Below are positions 1-8,912 of a stretch of DNA of 64,000 bases, piece after piece (the stretch's first letter is position 1; every line of letters starts with the position of its first letter). The translations under genes were made by a program, and so were the position numbers. The stretch covers positions 1 to 64,000 of the forward strand of contig DXGR01000095.1 of NCBI GenBank assembly GCA_019113825.1, given 5' to 3'. The notes under the pieces were generated by a model. The model searched no databases. It was not told where the DNA came from and saw only the letters and a program-made list of their open reading frames with translations. The stretch comes from Candidatus Stackebrandtia excrementipullorum. GTDB taxonomy: Bacteria > Actinomycetota > Actinomycetes > Mycobacteriales > Micromonosporaceae.

Positions 1-1563
1 GTGGGCGAAGAGGTGTCCTATAAACATCTGGGCGCCCGGGTCGAGCACATCTTGACGCTTGCCGAAGACGAGGCCGGCGATATTCGCACGCGTGCAATTG
101 CAGACCTTGAAACCAAGCAGCGTGAGGTCGAGCAACTACGGCGCGACGCCGAAGCCGAGATGGAACAGGCGCGCAAAGACTTCGAAACCGCGTTGGCGGC
201 ACGCCGTTCGGCTGCAGAAAAAGCCGAGGCGGACCGGCGGCGGATTGTCGACGCCGAAATGAACAAACGGGCACAGCAGGCGCAAACCATGCTCAACGAG
301 GCGGCGCAACAGGTCGCCCAGATGCAGGCCGACGCCGAAGGTGAAGCCGCCAAGGTTCGCGAAACCGCCGATGAACAGGCTCGACAGCTTGTGGTTCACG
401 TGGAGCGGCTCCGCGCCGAGGCCGAATTGGCCAAGCAGGAGTCGGCCGCCGAGGCCGAACAGACCCGCCTGGCGGCGGACAACCAGGCCAAGGAAACCGT
501 CGCGGCCGCGAACACGGAGTCGGACCGGCTGCGGTCGGAGGCTCAAGCCGCCGCCAACCAGATCCGCGCCGAGGCCGAAGCGAACGCGCAGACGTTCAAG
601 GCAGAGGTCGAGGCGACCGCGTTGGCCATCCGGACCGAGGCCGAAGAAGAGGCCACGCGAGTTCGAGCTGCCGCCGAAACCGAGACCGAACGGTTGCGTG
701 CGGAAACAACCGCAGCCCATGAACAGGCCACCGCCAAGCTGGCCGAGGCCGAGCAGACCGCCGCGCAGTTGGTCGCCGATGCGGAGGCCAAGAGCCGTGA
801 ACTCGTCGAGACGGGTCAGGCCGAGGCCGACCGGCTGCGTAACGAGTCCACCGAAACCGCGCAGCGCCTGGTGGCCGACGCCGAGCAGCAGGCCACGGCA
901 CTCGTGACCGAGGCCGAGGCCAAAGCCGGCAACATCACGGCCGAAGCCGATCGGCGCATCGCCGAGTTGACCGCCGATGCCGCCGAAAAGGCCGAGAGGC
1001 TCTCCGCTGAGGCAACCGAGCGCGCGGACGAGTTGATCGCTTCGGCCGAGCGACGTGCGGAGACACTGCGCACCCGCGCCGAGGAGGCTTCCCGTTCGGC
1101 AAACCAGACGGCACGCCGAGACGCCGAAGCCATCCTGAGTACTGCTCGTGCCCAAGCGAAGAGGCTTGTCAGTCAGGCTCGTCAGGGAAAGAGCCCCGAC
1201 GACGAACAGGTTTCACAGACTGCACATTCGGCGCCGGCGGAGGCCACGGACGAGACCGCCACCGAGACCACGTCGGCGGAGGCCAAAGCCGACGAGCAAC
1301 AGGCGGACGACGATACGCAGGCAATCGACACCGAAGCGGTGACCGTCGCCGGCGACACGGCAGAGGCCGCGGATTCCTCGGCGAAAGCCGAGCCATCGCC
1401 GGACACCGACACCACTCAGGTCATCGACACCTCCGGAATCCGTCGAGACTCCGATTCCAACCAGAACGGCAAAAACCGCAAGGGCGGCGGAAAGAACCAT
1501 AAAGGCGGTAACGACAAACGCAACCAGAACAACCAGGCCGTGAAGTCGGGAAGCTCCAACTAA
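1..1563 (+). CDS. Long coiled-coil protein, DivIVA/Scy-like polar growth scaffold (5' end may be cut by window edge)
   Basis: Residues about 30-385 are an almost uninterrupted Ala/Glu/Arg-rich heptad pattern with no proline breaks, which predicts one long coiled coil. The opening stretch (LGARVEHILTLAEDEA) resembles the DivIVA-type segment of actinobacterial filament proteins such as Scy and FilP. The tail (about 390-520) is acidic and then Lys/Asn/Gly-rich, so probably disordered. Such proteins organise tip growth and the cytoskeleton beneath the membrane. No enzyme motif is seen. The first base of the window is the G of an in-frame GTG, so the real start may lie upstream. A strong hairpin follows the stop. 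The precise family name is uncertain; the coiled-coil nature is not. Confidence 0.75.
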   Translation: MGEEVSYKHLGARVEHILTLAEDEAGDIRTRAIADLETKQREVEQLRRDAEAEMEQARKDFETALAARRSAAEKAEADRRRIVDAEMNKRAQQAQTMLNEAAQQVAQMQADAEGEAAKVRETADEQARQLVVHVERLRAEAELAKQESAAEAEQTRLAADNQAKETVAAANTESDRLRSEAQAAANQIRAEAEANAQTFKAEVEATALAIRTEAEEEATRVRAAAETETERLRAETTAAHEQATAKLAEAEQTAAQLVADAEAKSRELVETGQAEADRLRNESTETAQRLVADAEQQATALVTEAEAKAGNITAEADRRIAELTADAAEKAERLSAEATERADELIASAERRAETLRTRAEEASRSANQTARRDAEAILSTARAQAKRLVSQARQGKSPDDEQVSQTAHSAPAEATDETATETTSAEAKADEQQADDDTQAIDTEAVTVAGDTAEAADSSAKAEPSPDTDTTQVIDTSGIRRDSDSNQNGKNRKGGGKNHKGGNDKRNQNNQAVKSGSSN

Positions 1564-1606
1564 GCCGCTTTTCATCGAGTGGCGTGTTTGGACGCACCCG
1601 GTACAG

Positions 1607-1643
1607 TCGCGGGCGGATCCTTGTTTTGAGGGTCCGCCCGCGA
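1607..1643 (+). terminator. Rho-independent-type hairpin after the coiled-coil gene
   Basis: Arms at 1607-1620 and 1631-1643 pair over about 13 bp with one bulged base, and the loop is T-rich. It lies 44 bases after the stop codon and before the AI-2E permease gene. There is no long T run, as is usual in high-GC actinomycetes. Confidence 0.75.
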
Positions 1644-1677
1644 CTTGTCGTAGGCACCCCTACCCCGAAAACCGCTC

Positions 1678-2817
1678 ATGACCTCTCCCCAGGACACCTC
1701 GGATACAGAGAACCCGCAGCCCTCCGAGGCAGCATCCGAAGAACCCGGCGAAGCACAAGGCCGGGGTTTCGGCACCGTCGGACGACCATTCGCAAAAACT
1801 CCCTTTCACCACGGGTTTTACGCGGGCCTCGGACTGTTGACCGTCTACGTCCTCTATCTGAGCCTGGAGGCGGTCCTCAACCTGGTGATCATCATCGTCG
1901 TCGCCGCGTTTCTCGCGATCGGCCTGAACCCACTCGTGACCCGGTTGGAACGCTGGGGCATGCGACGGGGAGCCGCGGTGGCGACGGTCGTGTTGGCGGG
2001 TGCGTTGATTCTGTGTGGCGGGGTCGCCGCCATCATTCCCGCCATCGTCACCGAGGGCGGGCAATTCATCGAGGCCGTGCCCGACCTCGTCAACAACCTG
2101 TACCGGCAGGAATGGGTCCGCTCCCTGGACGGTCAGATCGGCATTCTCACCGAGGTGTCGGACTATTTCAAGAACATCGACGCCGGAACCGTGTTCACCG
2201 CGGCGGGTGGTCTTCTGTCGGTACTGGGGGTCGTGTTCGGGACGTTGTTCGACGGTGTGATCGTTCTGCTCCTATCGGTTTACCTGCTGGTCTCGTTCGA
2301 CCGTCTGACCGCCGGGTTCTACCGCATGCTTCCCGCAAACCGGCGTCAACGGGCTCGGGCGTTGGGAGACGAGATCCTGGCCAAGGTCGGCGGTTACACC
2401 GTCGGTGCCTTGGGGATCGGCGCTATTGCAGGGATGAGTTCGCTTGTCTTCATGATCGTGGCGGGTGTCCCCTACGCGTACGTCCTGGCCTTCGTTGTGG
2501 CCGTTCTGGACCTGATCCCACAGATCGGCGCGACGCTCGGAGCGGTCGTCGTGACGCTGGTGGCATTGACGGTGTCACCGTGGGTGGCCGTCGCCACCGC
2601 GGTGTTCTTCCTCGTCTACCAACAGGTGGAGAACTGGCTGGTCTACCCGTGGGTCATGCGGCGCTCGGTCAAAGTGTCCGATCTGGCGGCGATCCTGGCG
2701 ATTCTGTTGGGGGCGGGCCTCATGGGCGTTGTCGGTGCGCTCCTCGCGGTACCGACCGTCGCAGCCGTTCAACTTCTGGTCCGTGAGATCTACATTCCCC
2801 GGCAGGACAGCCGTTAG
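1678..2817 (+). CDS. AI-2E family transporter (PF01594-type permease)
   Basis: A 379-residue membrane protein with a hydrophilic N-terminus of about 45 residues, a pair of transmembrane helices (about 48-85), a further helix near 100-120, an amphipathic central loop and a block of helices at about 185-360. The C-terminal block carries the family's typical pattern (VLDLIPQIGATLG, then PWVMRRSVKVSDLAAILA). Family members export small molecules or ions across the membrane; some have been shown to be Na+/H+ antiporters, and the AI-2 link holds only for TqsA. The ATG follows a hairpin by 34 bases, so the gene is probably its own transcription unit. The substrate cannot be told from sequence. Confidence 0.88.
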   Translation: MTSPQDTSDTENPQPSEAASEEPGEAQGRGFGTVGRPFAKTPFHHGFYAGLGLLTVYVLYLSLEAVLNLVIIIVVAAFLAIGLNPLVTRLERWGMRRGAAVATVVLAGALILCGGVAAIIPAIVTEGGQFIEAVPDLVNNLYRQEWVRSLDGQIGILTEVSDYFKNIDAGTVFTAAGGLLSVLGVVFGTLFDGVIVLLLSVYLLVSFDRLTAGFYRMLPANRRQRARALGDEILAKVGGYTVGALGIGAIAGMSSLVFMIVAGVPYAYVLAFVVAVLDLIPQIGATLGAVVVTLVALTVSPWVAVATAVFFLVYQQVENWLVYPWVMRRSVKVSDLAAILAILLGAGLMGVVGALLAVPTVAAVQLLVREIYIPRQDSR

Positions 2818-2978
2818 CCGTTGCAGATCGTGTAGGAGCGCGGTAAGCCCTCTCGCATAACGGGTCGCGAGACGCACACTGCACACTGGTCCCCCACGCC
2901 CTTTAAGGATTGCATCGTCACACACGTAGGCTGTGCATGTCGCCGGTGGGGGCGCACGGAAGAGAATGGAGGTGAATC

Positions 2979-4256
2979 ATGCGCACGGTTTCGACCGCTG
3001 GTGCAGTGCGTCTTGCGGATTTAATACACCGTGACCCCATCGCAGAAGTCTATTCGGGACACTTGATCGGTTCCGGTACGCCCGTCATGGTCACCTTGGC
3101 GAGGCGACGATCCGACGGCTCGCCGCGCGAGGTCTTCCTCGACTGGGGCGCCCGTTTGACTCGACTGTCGACGCACCCTCACATCGCGCCCATCGCGGCT
3201 GTGGGCCTGACCGAGAACGGTCGGCCGTACCTCGCAGTGGAGACGACACGCGCCACCTTCACCGACGTGTTGAGGGAGGGCGGTCCACCTCCGGCCGGCC
3301 AGATCCGTGCGTTTGGTGTGGCGTTGGCGGACACGCTCCGCGAGATCCACGCCGTGGGTTTGATTCACGGAGCGATCCAACCGTCCACAGTCCTGTCGGG
3401 TGCCGGACGGAAGCTCCTGGTCTCAGGTTTCGACGCGACCGCGCCCGCACTCGCGCGCAGTCTCCCCACGGGTCCCTACACGCCTCCCGAACACATCGAC
3501 GCGAGCTTGGCAGGCGCGGTCCACGCAAGTCCGGCCGGCGACGTCTACAGCCTGGCCACCATGTTGTACAGCGCGTTGGGGGGCCGCCTTCCGTGGATGA
3601 GAGGACAGCGAAGCGACGTGTCCGATCCAATGCTGCGCGCCGCCCCGATACCGAACATCCCCGGGATCAGCGTGGCGTTGACCGACGTGTTGAGCCAGGC
3701 AATGCATCCGGACCCGCGCAACCGACCCGACGCCGAGGGCTTGCGTCACATGTTGGCGGCTCTGGACGCCGCCGACCCCGTGGCCCCCGGCGACAAACCG
3801 ACCGACGTGCACCCGGCGATGCTGCCGCAGAGTGGGCCACGACCCACCGGTTTGTCCGGTGGCGCCGACGTGGTCGTGCCCGCCCGGTGCCGGAAACGCC
3901 GTCGCCTGCGGATCCCGCGGCCGGTTAAGTTCGCCGCAGCCGTGTTGCTCGCGCTGATGTCGGTGGCCGGCGCCGGTTACGCGACCTTCGCCGCGACCAA
4001 CCGCGACGACGCTGCCTGTCCGTCCACCGGTGAGCTCACCTCGCAGCTACAGACGACGTTGGCAGACTCCGTCGTCACCGATCGACTTTGCGGTGCCGAC
4101 GGTTACGTCGGGGTGACGATGCGCGGTTCTCAACCCGACGACGAACAGGTGCCACGACGCGTGGTCCTGCGTGAAGTCGACGGATCGTGGCAGCTGTTGA
4201 CAGATTGCAACGCCGATGTCCCTCCCGCGATCAGCGAGTACGTCGGCTGCGCATAA
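2979..4256 (+). CDS. Membrane-anchored protein pseudokinase (Ser/Thr kinase fold)
   Basis: Residues about 10-260 follow the Hanks kinase fold, keeping the PPE (APE-like) motif near 169-171 and the GDVYSLATMLYSALGGRLPW helix-F segment near 187. The catalytic residues are gone: the VAIK lysine strand reads VMVTLARR, HRD is HGA (130-132) and DFG reads SGF (149-151). Such proteins usually act as scaffolds or regulators, like the MviN-regulating pseudokinase domain of mycobacterial CwlM/MviN. A basic stretch (303-316) precedes one transmembrane helix (about 318-339). The last 85 residues are extracellular with four cysteines (347, 371, 410, 424). The ATG has a strong GGAGGTGA ribosome binding site. 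The gene converges on the hydrolase with 3 bases between. Confidence 0.8.
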   Translation: MRTVSTAGAVRLADLIHRDPIAEVYSGHLIGSGTPVMVTLARRRSDGSPREVFLDWGARLTRLSTHPHIAPIAAVGLTENGRPYLAVETTRATFTDVLREGGPPPAGQIRAFGVALADTLREIHAVGLIHGAIQPSTVLSGAGRKLLVSGFDATAPALARSLPTGPYTPPEHIDASLAGAVHASPAGDVYSLATMLYSALGGRLPWMRGQRSDVSDPMLRAAPIPNIPGISVALTDVLSQAMHPDPRNRPDAEGLRHMLAALDAADPVAPGDKPTDVHPAMLPQSGPRPTGLSGGADVVVPARCRKRRRLRIPRPVKFAAAVLLALMSVAGAGYATFAATNRDDAACPSTGELTSQLQTTLADSVVTDRLCGADGYVGVTMRGSQPDDEQVPRRVVLREVDGSWQLLTDCNADVPPAISEYVGCA

Positions 4257-4259
4257 CCG

Positions 4260-5066
4260 TTATTCGGTCGCCTTACGCTGCGGAGGTCCGGGGACCTCCA
4301 CGTCCGCAAACGCGGCGACCGTCCGGTTGGCGTATGCCGAGGAATCACCGGTCTCCATGGGCCCGTCCCATTCGGTTGGCAATGGAGACGCGGACGGGTT
4401 GACCCGTTGCACAATCTCATCGAGAGCCCGTTCGGCGTCCCCGACCCACAGGTGTTTGGCTCCGTCGACGGCGACCAGGTCGGTCTGGGGGATGGCCGCG
4501 AAGCGACGGGCCGCCTCCACAGGCCGCAGGTAATCGTCCTTTTCGGGAATGAGCGCCGTCAAGGGGCGGTTCGCGTCGGCCCACGCCGCCAGGTCGGATT
4601 GCTCGCTGTAGCGAAGCGACGGCGACAACAGGATCCCGCCCCGCACATACGGGTCGAGTCCGTATCGCAGGACCAGATCGGATCCGAAGGACCACCCCAC
4701 CAACCACACGTCGGGTAGGTCGTTGAACTCGGCGTACTCGATGGCGGCCGCCACGTCGAACCGCTCCGAGACCCCGTTGTCGAACGCCCCCTGGCTTGTT
4801 CCCTGCACGCTGCTCGTTCCTCGTGTGTTGAAACGCAGCACGGCCAGGTCCGCCAACGCCGGTAGCCGCCAGGCGGCCTTACGGAACAGGTGGCTGTCCA
4901 TCATGCCGCCGTGGGTCGGGAGCGGGTGGACGCAGATCAACGTGGCCGCCGGGTCCTTCTCCAGCGGAAGCGACACCTCTCCGACGAGCTCCAGCTCGTC
5001 GGCGGTGTGCAGCGTCACGGCCTCACGGCGCCCCGGCAGTATCGAGTTGGATCGTATGGCTGTCAC
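4260..5066 (-). CDS. Alpha/beta hydrolase (dienelactone hydrolase/peptidase-like)
   Basis: A 268-residue alpha/beta hydrolase. The N-terminal HPLPTHGGMMDSH matches the oxyanion-hole histidine-glycine motif of the YdeN/OsmC-linked hydrolase group. The nucleophile elbow reads GWSFGS, and a late histidine in AVDGAKHLWVG completes a plausible triad with an acid in LIPEKDDYLRP. It is probably a cytoplasmic esterase or peptidase, since there is no signal peptide. I start it at the GTG at 5066: reading further upstream gives 73 Arg/Pro/Ser-rich residues that overlap the neighbouring zinc-ribbon gene on the same strand. The substrate is unknown. Confidence 0.78.
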   Translation of the reverse strand: MTAIRSNSILPGRREAVTLHTADELELVGEVSLPLEKDPAATLICVHPLPTHGGMMDSHLFRKAAWRLPALADLAVLRFNTRGTSSVQGTSQGAFDNGVSERFDVAAAIEYAEFNDLPDVWLVGWSFGSDLVLRYGLDPYVRGGILLSPSLRYSEQSDLAAWADANRPLTALIPEKDDYLRPVEAARRFAAIPQTDLVAVDGAKHLWVGDAERALDEIVQRVNPSASPLPTEWDGPMETGDSSAYANRTVAAFADVEVPGPPQRKATE

Positions 5067-5140
5067 GTCGCTCAGTGTCGCAGGCGAAACGCGTGTCCGC
5101 AGGCTCGACCCTCGGGAAAGTGAGGTACGAGGGGCATTCG

Positions 5141-5434
5141 TCAGTGACGGCGGGTGCGCGGCCCTCGGCGCCGACGCGCCCGCCAACAGGGCGTATGCCA
5201 GTGGCGCCGCTCGTCGACGGCCTCGGTCGGCCAGGCCACCACATGAGCGGCCCCGACGGCGATCAACTGGTCGCATCCGGGACATCGATACGTCTTCTCG
5301 GCGTGCCCGCCGGGAATCGTGCGCACGTACCAGTCACCGTCGGGTCCGGATTCGACGGTCTGACCGCCGAAGCGGACACGGTTTTCGTCGAGGCGCTCCG
5401 GCTCGGGCGCACGACGATGGCGGCGAGGACTCAT
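5141..5434 (-). CDS. Small zinc-ribbon protein conserved in actinomycetes
   Basis: A 97-residue basic protein with a central YRCPGCDQLI knuckle (CxxC) and a later HWHTPC that supplies further Cys/His ligands, so one bound zinc is likely. Both ends are Arg-rich. The layout (charged N-terminus, WYVRTIPGGHAEKTYRCPGC, VVAW, then RRHWHTPCW) matches a short protein found across actinomycetes and often mislabelled as ATP/GTP-binding. It could bind nucleic acid, but no function is established. It sits 74 bases upstream of the hydrolase start and 13 bases from the stop of the aldehyde dehydrogenase, all on the minus strand, so the three may be cotranscribed. Confidence 0.7.
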   Translation of the reverse strand: MSPRRHRRAPEPERLDENRVRFGGQTVESGPDGDWYVRTIPGGHAEKTYRCPGCDQLIAVGAAHVVAWPTEAVDERRHWHTPCWRARRRRGPRTRRH

Positions 5435-5447
5435 ACCTGAAGATTAA

Positions 5448-6959
5448 TCACTTGACAACAGGACGATCACGGCCCCGGGCGCGACCGCCCAGCCCCAGGT
5501 ACTTTTCGATCAGCTTGTTGTGAATCGGCCGACGCCGCATGGACATGAACGGCAGGAGTTGAGGTGCGCGACGCCGCGTTATCGACTTCGCATAGGCGAA
5601 CTCACGCAAACCGTCGTCACCGTGCGCCCGCCCGTAACCGGATTCACCGACGCCACCGAACGGCAACGCCGGCACCGCTGCGTAGGCGAACCCGGTGTTG
5701 ATCGCGGCCATACCCGATTTCAAATTTCTCGCCAGGTCGAGTGCTCGGCGCCGGCCGAAGACCGCACCACCGAGACCGAACCGTAGCGAATTGGCCTGCC
5801 GCAACGCCTCCTGCGCATCGGCTACCCGGTTTACCACCAACACGGGACCGAACGTCTCCTCGGTCAACGCCTTCGACTCGGCGGGTACATCGAGCAGGAT
5901 CGTCGGGTGGACGTACGGCGGCCTCACAGCGGACGGTCCACCGACGACGGCCGTCGCACCTCGTTCGACCGCGTCCTGAATATGAGAGGCGATGACGTCG
6001 ATCTGGCCGGGCATCGTGATGGGTCCGATGTTGGACTCCTCGGCACCGACCGTGACATTGCCGGCACATTCCACGAGTTTGTCGATGAAGGCGTCGGCGA
6101 CCTCGTCGACCACATAAACGCGTTCGAACCCGGTGCACGACTGTCCCGCGTTGGTCATGCTCGCCCAAACCGTGAACTCCGCAGCCCTGTCCAGATCGGC
6201 GTCGACGTCGACGATGACGGCGTCTTTTCCGCCGCCTTCGATCAGGGTCGGTACCAGGCGCTTCGCTGCAGCCGTCGCCACCTTTCTCGCCGTGGACACG
6301 GAACCGGTGAACGCGATCTTGTCGATATCGGCTTCGCACAACCAGGCACCCACCTCGCCTGTGCCGTGCACCACGGTCACAATGGGTCTTCCGGCTACCT
6401 CGTTGACGACGTCGGCGAGCCACTGCCCGACGCCCGGCGTGTACTCGCTGGGCTTGAACACCACGGTGTTTCCCGCGGCCAACGCGTAGACGATCGACCC
6501 CATCGGAGTGTGCAGCGGATAGTTCCACGGTCCGATCACCGCGACCACTCCGTACGGCCGATACTCCAGGTATGCGGTGTGGTCCCACAACGTCAAAGGG
6601 GTCGGCACGCGACGCGGGCCCAACACACGTCGAGCGTTCTTCGGCGCCCACTTCATGTGCTCGAACGACGTCGCGATCTCGGTGAACGCGTCGGAAACAC
6701 TCTTCCCGGTTTCAACGCGTATCAGCTGCATGAGTTCCCGCACCCGTCCGGCCATCACGGCACGACACCGCAGAAGAACGTCGCGCCGTTCCGCAAAGCC
6801 GCATCGGGCCCACCATTCGGCTGCCTGACGGGCCGTCGAGACCGCGTGCACGACGTCGCCGCGGCCACTGACCGGGAAACGTCCCGTTTCGGCTCCCGTG
6901 GCGGGATGACGGGAAACGAGGTGCCCGTCGCTGATGTCGGGTGCGGTGGCAGTCTTCAT
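5448..6959 (-). CDS. NAD(P)+-dependent aldehyde dehydrogenase (succinate-semialdehyde dehydrogenase-like)
   Basis: A 503-residue aldehyde dehydrogenase of normal length. It shows the cofactor strand VVAVIGPWNYPL, the FKPSEYTP loop, AFTGSVSTAR (Rossmann turn), the general-base glutamate in LIEGGGKDA, the catalytic cysteine in NAGQSCTGFERV near residue 272, and EETFGPVL. The C-terminal 40 residues (FMSMRRRPIHNKLIEKYLGL) are basic and amphipathic, as in membrane-associated fatty-aldehyde or SSADH-like members. It probably oxidises an aliphatic or semialdehyde substrate to the acid. It lies back to back with a 3-hydroxyacyl-CoA dehydrogenase gene transcribed the other way, with only about 130 bases for both promoters, which suggests shared control. 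Confidence 0.88.
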   Translation of the reverse strand: MKTATAPDISDGHLVSRHPATGAETGRFPVSGRGDVVHAVSTARQAAEWWARCGFAERRDVLLRCRAVMAGRVRELMQLIRVETGKSVSDAFTEIATSFEHMKWAPKNARRVLGPRRVPTPLTLWDHTAYLEYRPYGVVAVIGPWNYPLHTPMGSIVYALAAGNTVVFKPSEYTPGVGQWLADVVNEVAGRPIVTVVHGTGEVGAWLCEADIDKIAFTGSVSTARKVATAAAKRLVPTLIEGGGKDAVIVDVDADLDRAAEFTVWASMTNAGQSCTGFERVYVVDEVADAFIDKLVECAGNVTVGAEESNIGPITMPGQIDVIASHIQDAVERGATAVVGGPSAVRPPYVHPTILLDVPAESKALTEETFGPVLVVNRVADAQEALRQANSLRFGLGGAVFGRRRALDLARNLKSGMAAINTGFAYAAVPALPFGGVGESGYGRAHGDDGLREFAYAKSITRRRAPQLLPFMSMRRRPIHNKLIEKYLGLGGRARGRDRPVVK

Positions 6960-7087
6960 GGACCAAGACTAGGCACCGGCCGTGGGTCGCACAACAAGGA
7001 CGCCGATACGGGGTCCGGCCACCGTGGTCACCGTCATGGCAGACTCGACACGCACCGAGATCGACAACCAAAGAAAGGCAGGCGGAT

Positions 7088-8113
7088 ATGCGGACCGTAG
7101 GCGTCATCGGGCTGGGAACCATGGGGGCGGGGATCGCAGAGGTCTTCGCCAAAGGCGACCTGGACGTCGTGGGTGTCGAAGTCACCGATGCCGCCGTGGA
7201 GGCGGGCCGTGGCCACCTGGCGAAATCCCTGGGGCGGCAGGTGGAGCGAGGCCGTCTGGACGCCGCGGACCGCGACCGGCTGACCGACCGAGTCACGTTC
7301 ACCACCGAAGTCACCGACCTCGCCGATGTGGATCTGGTCGTGGAGGCCGTGCCCGAACGGATGGACGTCAAACGCGACGTGTTCACCCGGTTGGATGGTG
7401 TGTGCAAGCCCGACGCGATCCTCGCCACCAATACGAGTTCGCTGTCGGTTTCCGACATAGCCAAGACCACGAAACGGCCGTCACGGGTGCTCGGGATGCA
7501 CTTTTTCAATCCCGCTCCCGTCATGAAGCTGGTCGAGGTGGTGCGCACCGACGAGACCGACGCCTCGGTCGTCACCGCCGTTCAGGACCTCACCGCCGCG
7601 CTGGGTAAAACCGCCGTCACCGTGGGCGACCGTCGTGGTTTCATCGTCAACCGGCTCCTCCTCGGTTACCTGAATCAAGCCGCGAAACTGGTCGGTGGCG
7701 GTACCGCGACCGCCGACGAAGTCGACGTCGCGATCCGCACCACGGGTTTGCCGATGGGACCTCTCACACTCGCCGACGTCATCGGCCTCGACACCTGCGT
7801 GGAAATCCTGGACTGCATTCACGCCGATTCGGGTTCGCCACGGCACGAAGCCGCCCCGATTCTGCGTGAGCTGGTGGCGTCGGGCCGCCTTGGGAGGAAG
7901 TCCGGGGGCGGGTTCTACGAACCCGGGGCCGCCGCGAGCGGCGACGTCGCCCCGGAACGGACCGCAGCCCTGGTCGGAGAACTCATACCGCCTCATGTCG
8001 GCGAGGGACAGGCCATGGCCGACTCCGGCTACGCCGACAAATCCGACATCGATACCGCGATGAAGCTGGGGTGCGGGTACCCCAAGGGATTGTTCGCGCT
8101 GACGCAACCGTAA
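7088..8113 (+). CDS. 3-hydroxybutyryl-CoA / 3-hydroxyacyl-CoA dehydrogenase
   Basis: A 341-residue enzyme of the HBDH family. The NAD-binding GLGTMGAGIAEVF lies at residues 7-19, an acidic residue ends strand 2 (VVGVEV), and the catalytic region has TNTSSLSV, HFFNPAPVMKLVEV (active-site His) and GFIVNRLL. The C-terminal helical domain (about 185-341) holds the usual PMGPLTLADVIGLDT. It interconverts acetoacetyl-CoA and 3-hydroxybutyryl-CoA in the cytoplasm. I chose the ATG at 7088, which follows an AAGAAAGGCAGG ribosome binding site; the 49-residue upstream extension has no family similarity. Confidence 0.9.
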   Translation: MRTVGVIGLGTMGAGIAEVFAKGDLDVVGVEVTDAAVEAGRGHLAKSLGRQVERGRLDAADRDRLTDRVTFTTEVTDLADVDLVVEAVPERMDVKRDVFTRLDGVCKPDAILATNTSSLSVSDIAKTTKRPSRVLGMHFFNPAPVMKLVEVVRTDETDASVVTAVQDLTAALGKTAVTVGDRRGFIVNRLLLGYLNQAAKLVGGGTATADEVDVAIRTTGLPMGPLTLADVIGLDTCVEILDCIHADSGSPRHEAAPILRELVASGRLGRKSGGGFYEPGAAASGDVAPERTAALVGELIPPHVGEGQAMADSGYADKSDIDTAMKLGCGYPKGLFALTQP

Positions 8114-8144
8114 AACATCCGCCGACCCACCGTCACGGCCCTGG

Positions 8145-8912
8145 TCAACCGATCAGGGTCCACGGTGTGGCGACGGCGCACAGCCCGACCACCGCGCCGA
8201 TGACGGCGGCCAACAGATGCGCGGGTTTGGGCCCCACGCGATGTCTGACGGTGAGCCATCCGGCCGCGACGGGAACACCTGCAAACAGTCCGACGAAAAC
8301 CACAACGAGCGCCAGTGCGTGAAACGCGGCCGATGCCCCGTCGGAGGCGTTGTGTGCCGCGGCAAGGAGAAGCCCCCCGCCAGCGGCACCGAGGACACCC
8401 CCGATGGCGCCGAACCCGGCGGCTATGGGCACCGCGTGCGGCGGAGGAGGAAGCGGCAGCTCCCCGCGTTGAGCCGCCCCGATGTTCTTACGTGCCGTGG
8501 CCAGCAGCGCCCGGACCTCGGCGGAGGTGCGGGGCGCCGCGGCCGGGTCGGGTGCAGGCGTGATTCCCAGCCTGCGTCGATCTGTGAAAGACGCCAGTTT
8601 GCGCCAGATTTCGGCGGCCGCGTCGTCGGTTTCGGTCACAAGGGTGGTCGCCTGGTCGGCCTTGCGTGCTGCGGCTTCGCGACGGGCAACCGCCGCGCGG
8701 GCCGTCTCCCGCACGGCCGACACCTCACGTCGATACCGTCCCTCCGCTTCGGTGCGCGCCCGATGTGCCGCCGTGACCGCCCTGGTATAGGCCTCGCATC
8801 CCGTCCGGTATGCCGCCATGTTCGTTGATACGGGCAAAGGCGCGTCGACGACGCCACCCCTATCATCCACAATGTCGGATGACGAGGCGTCGGGGTCGGG
8901 GCGGTCGGTCAT
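8145..8912 (-). CDS. Coiled-coil membrane protein, last gene of the FtsK-type operon
   Basis: A 255-residue protein I do not recognise. Residues 1-30 are acidic. Residues 35-130 form an Ala/Arg/Glu-rich helical stretch (SAVRETARAAVARREAAARK) that predicts a coiled coil. A proline-rich hinge (PLPPPPHAVP) precedes three transmembrane helices (about 158-185, 193-217 and 230-253). Its ATG overlaps the stop of the FtsK-like gene by 4 bases, so translation is coupled and the two proteins probably work together. A membrane protein beside a soluble FtsK ATPase could be its membrane anchor or channel part; that is inference. Confidence 0.7.
   Translation of the reverse strand: MTDRPDPDASSSDIVDDRGGVVDAPLPVSTNMAAYRTGCEAYTRAVTAAHRARTEAEGRYRREVSAVRETARAAVARREAAARKADQATTLVTETDDAAAEIWRKLASFTDRRRLGITPAPDPAAAPRTSAEVRALLATARKNIGAAQRGELPLPPPPHAVPIAAGFGAIGGVLGAAGGGLLLAAAHNASDGASAAFHALALVVVFVGLFAGVPVAAGWLTVRHRVGPKPAHLLAAVIGAVVGLCAVATPWTLIG

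Noticed and set aside
136..1155. Long reverse-strand open frame opposite the coiled-coil gene
   Set aside because: It is the antisense of an Ala/Glu-repeat gene, Gly/Leu/Arg-rich, without family similarity or ribosome binding site.
5067..5285. 73-residue N-terminal extension of the alpha/beta hydrolase
   Set aside because: It overlaps the 97-residue zinc-ribbon gene in another frame and has a low-complexity Arg/Pro/Ser composition.
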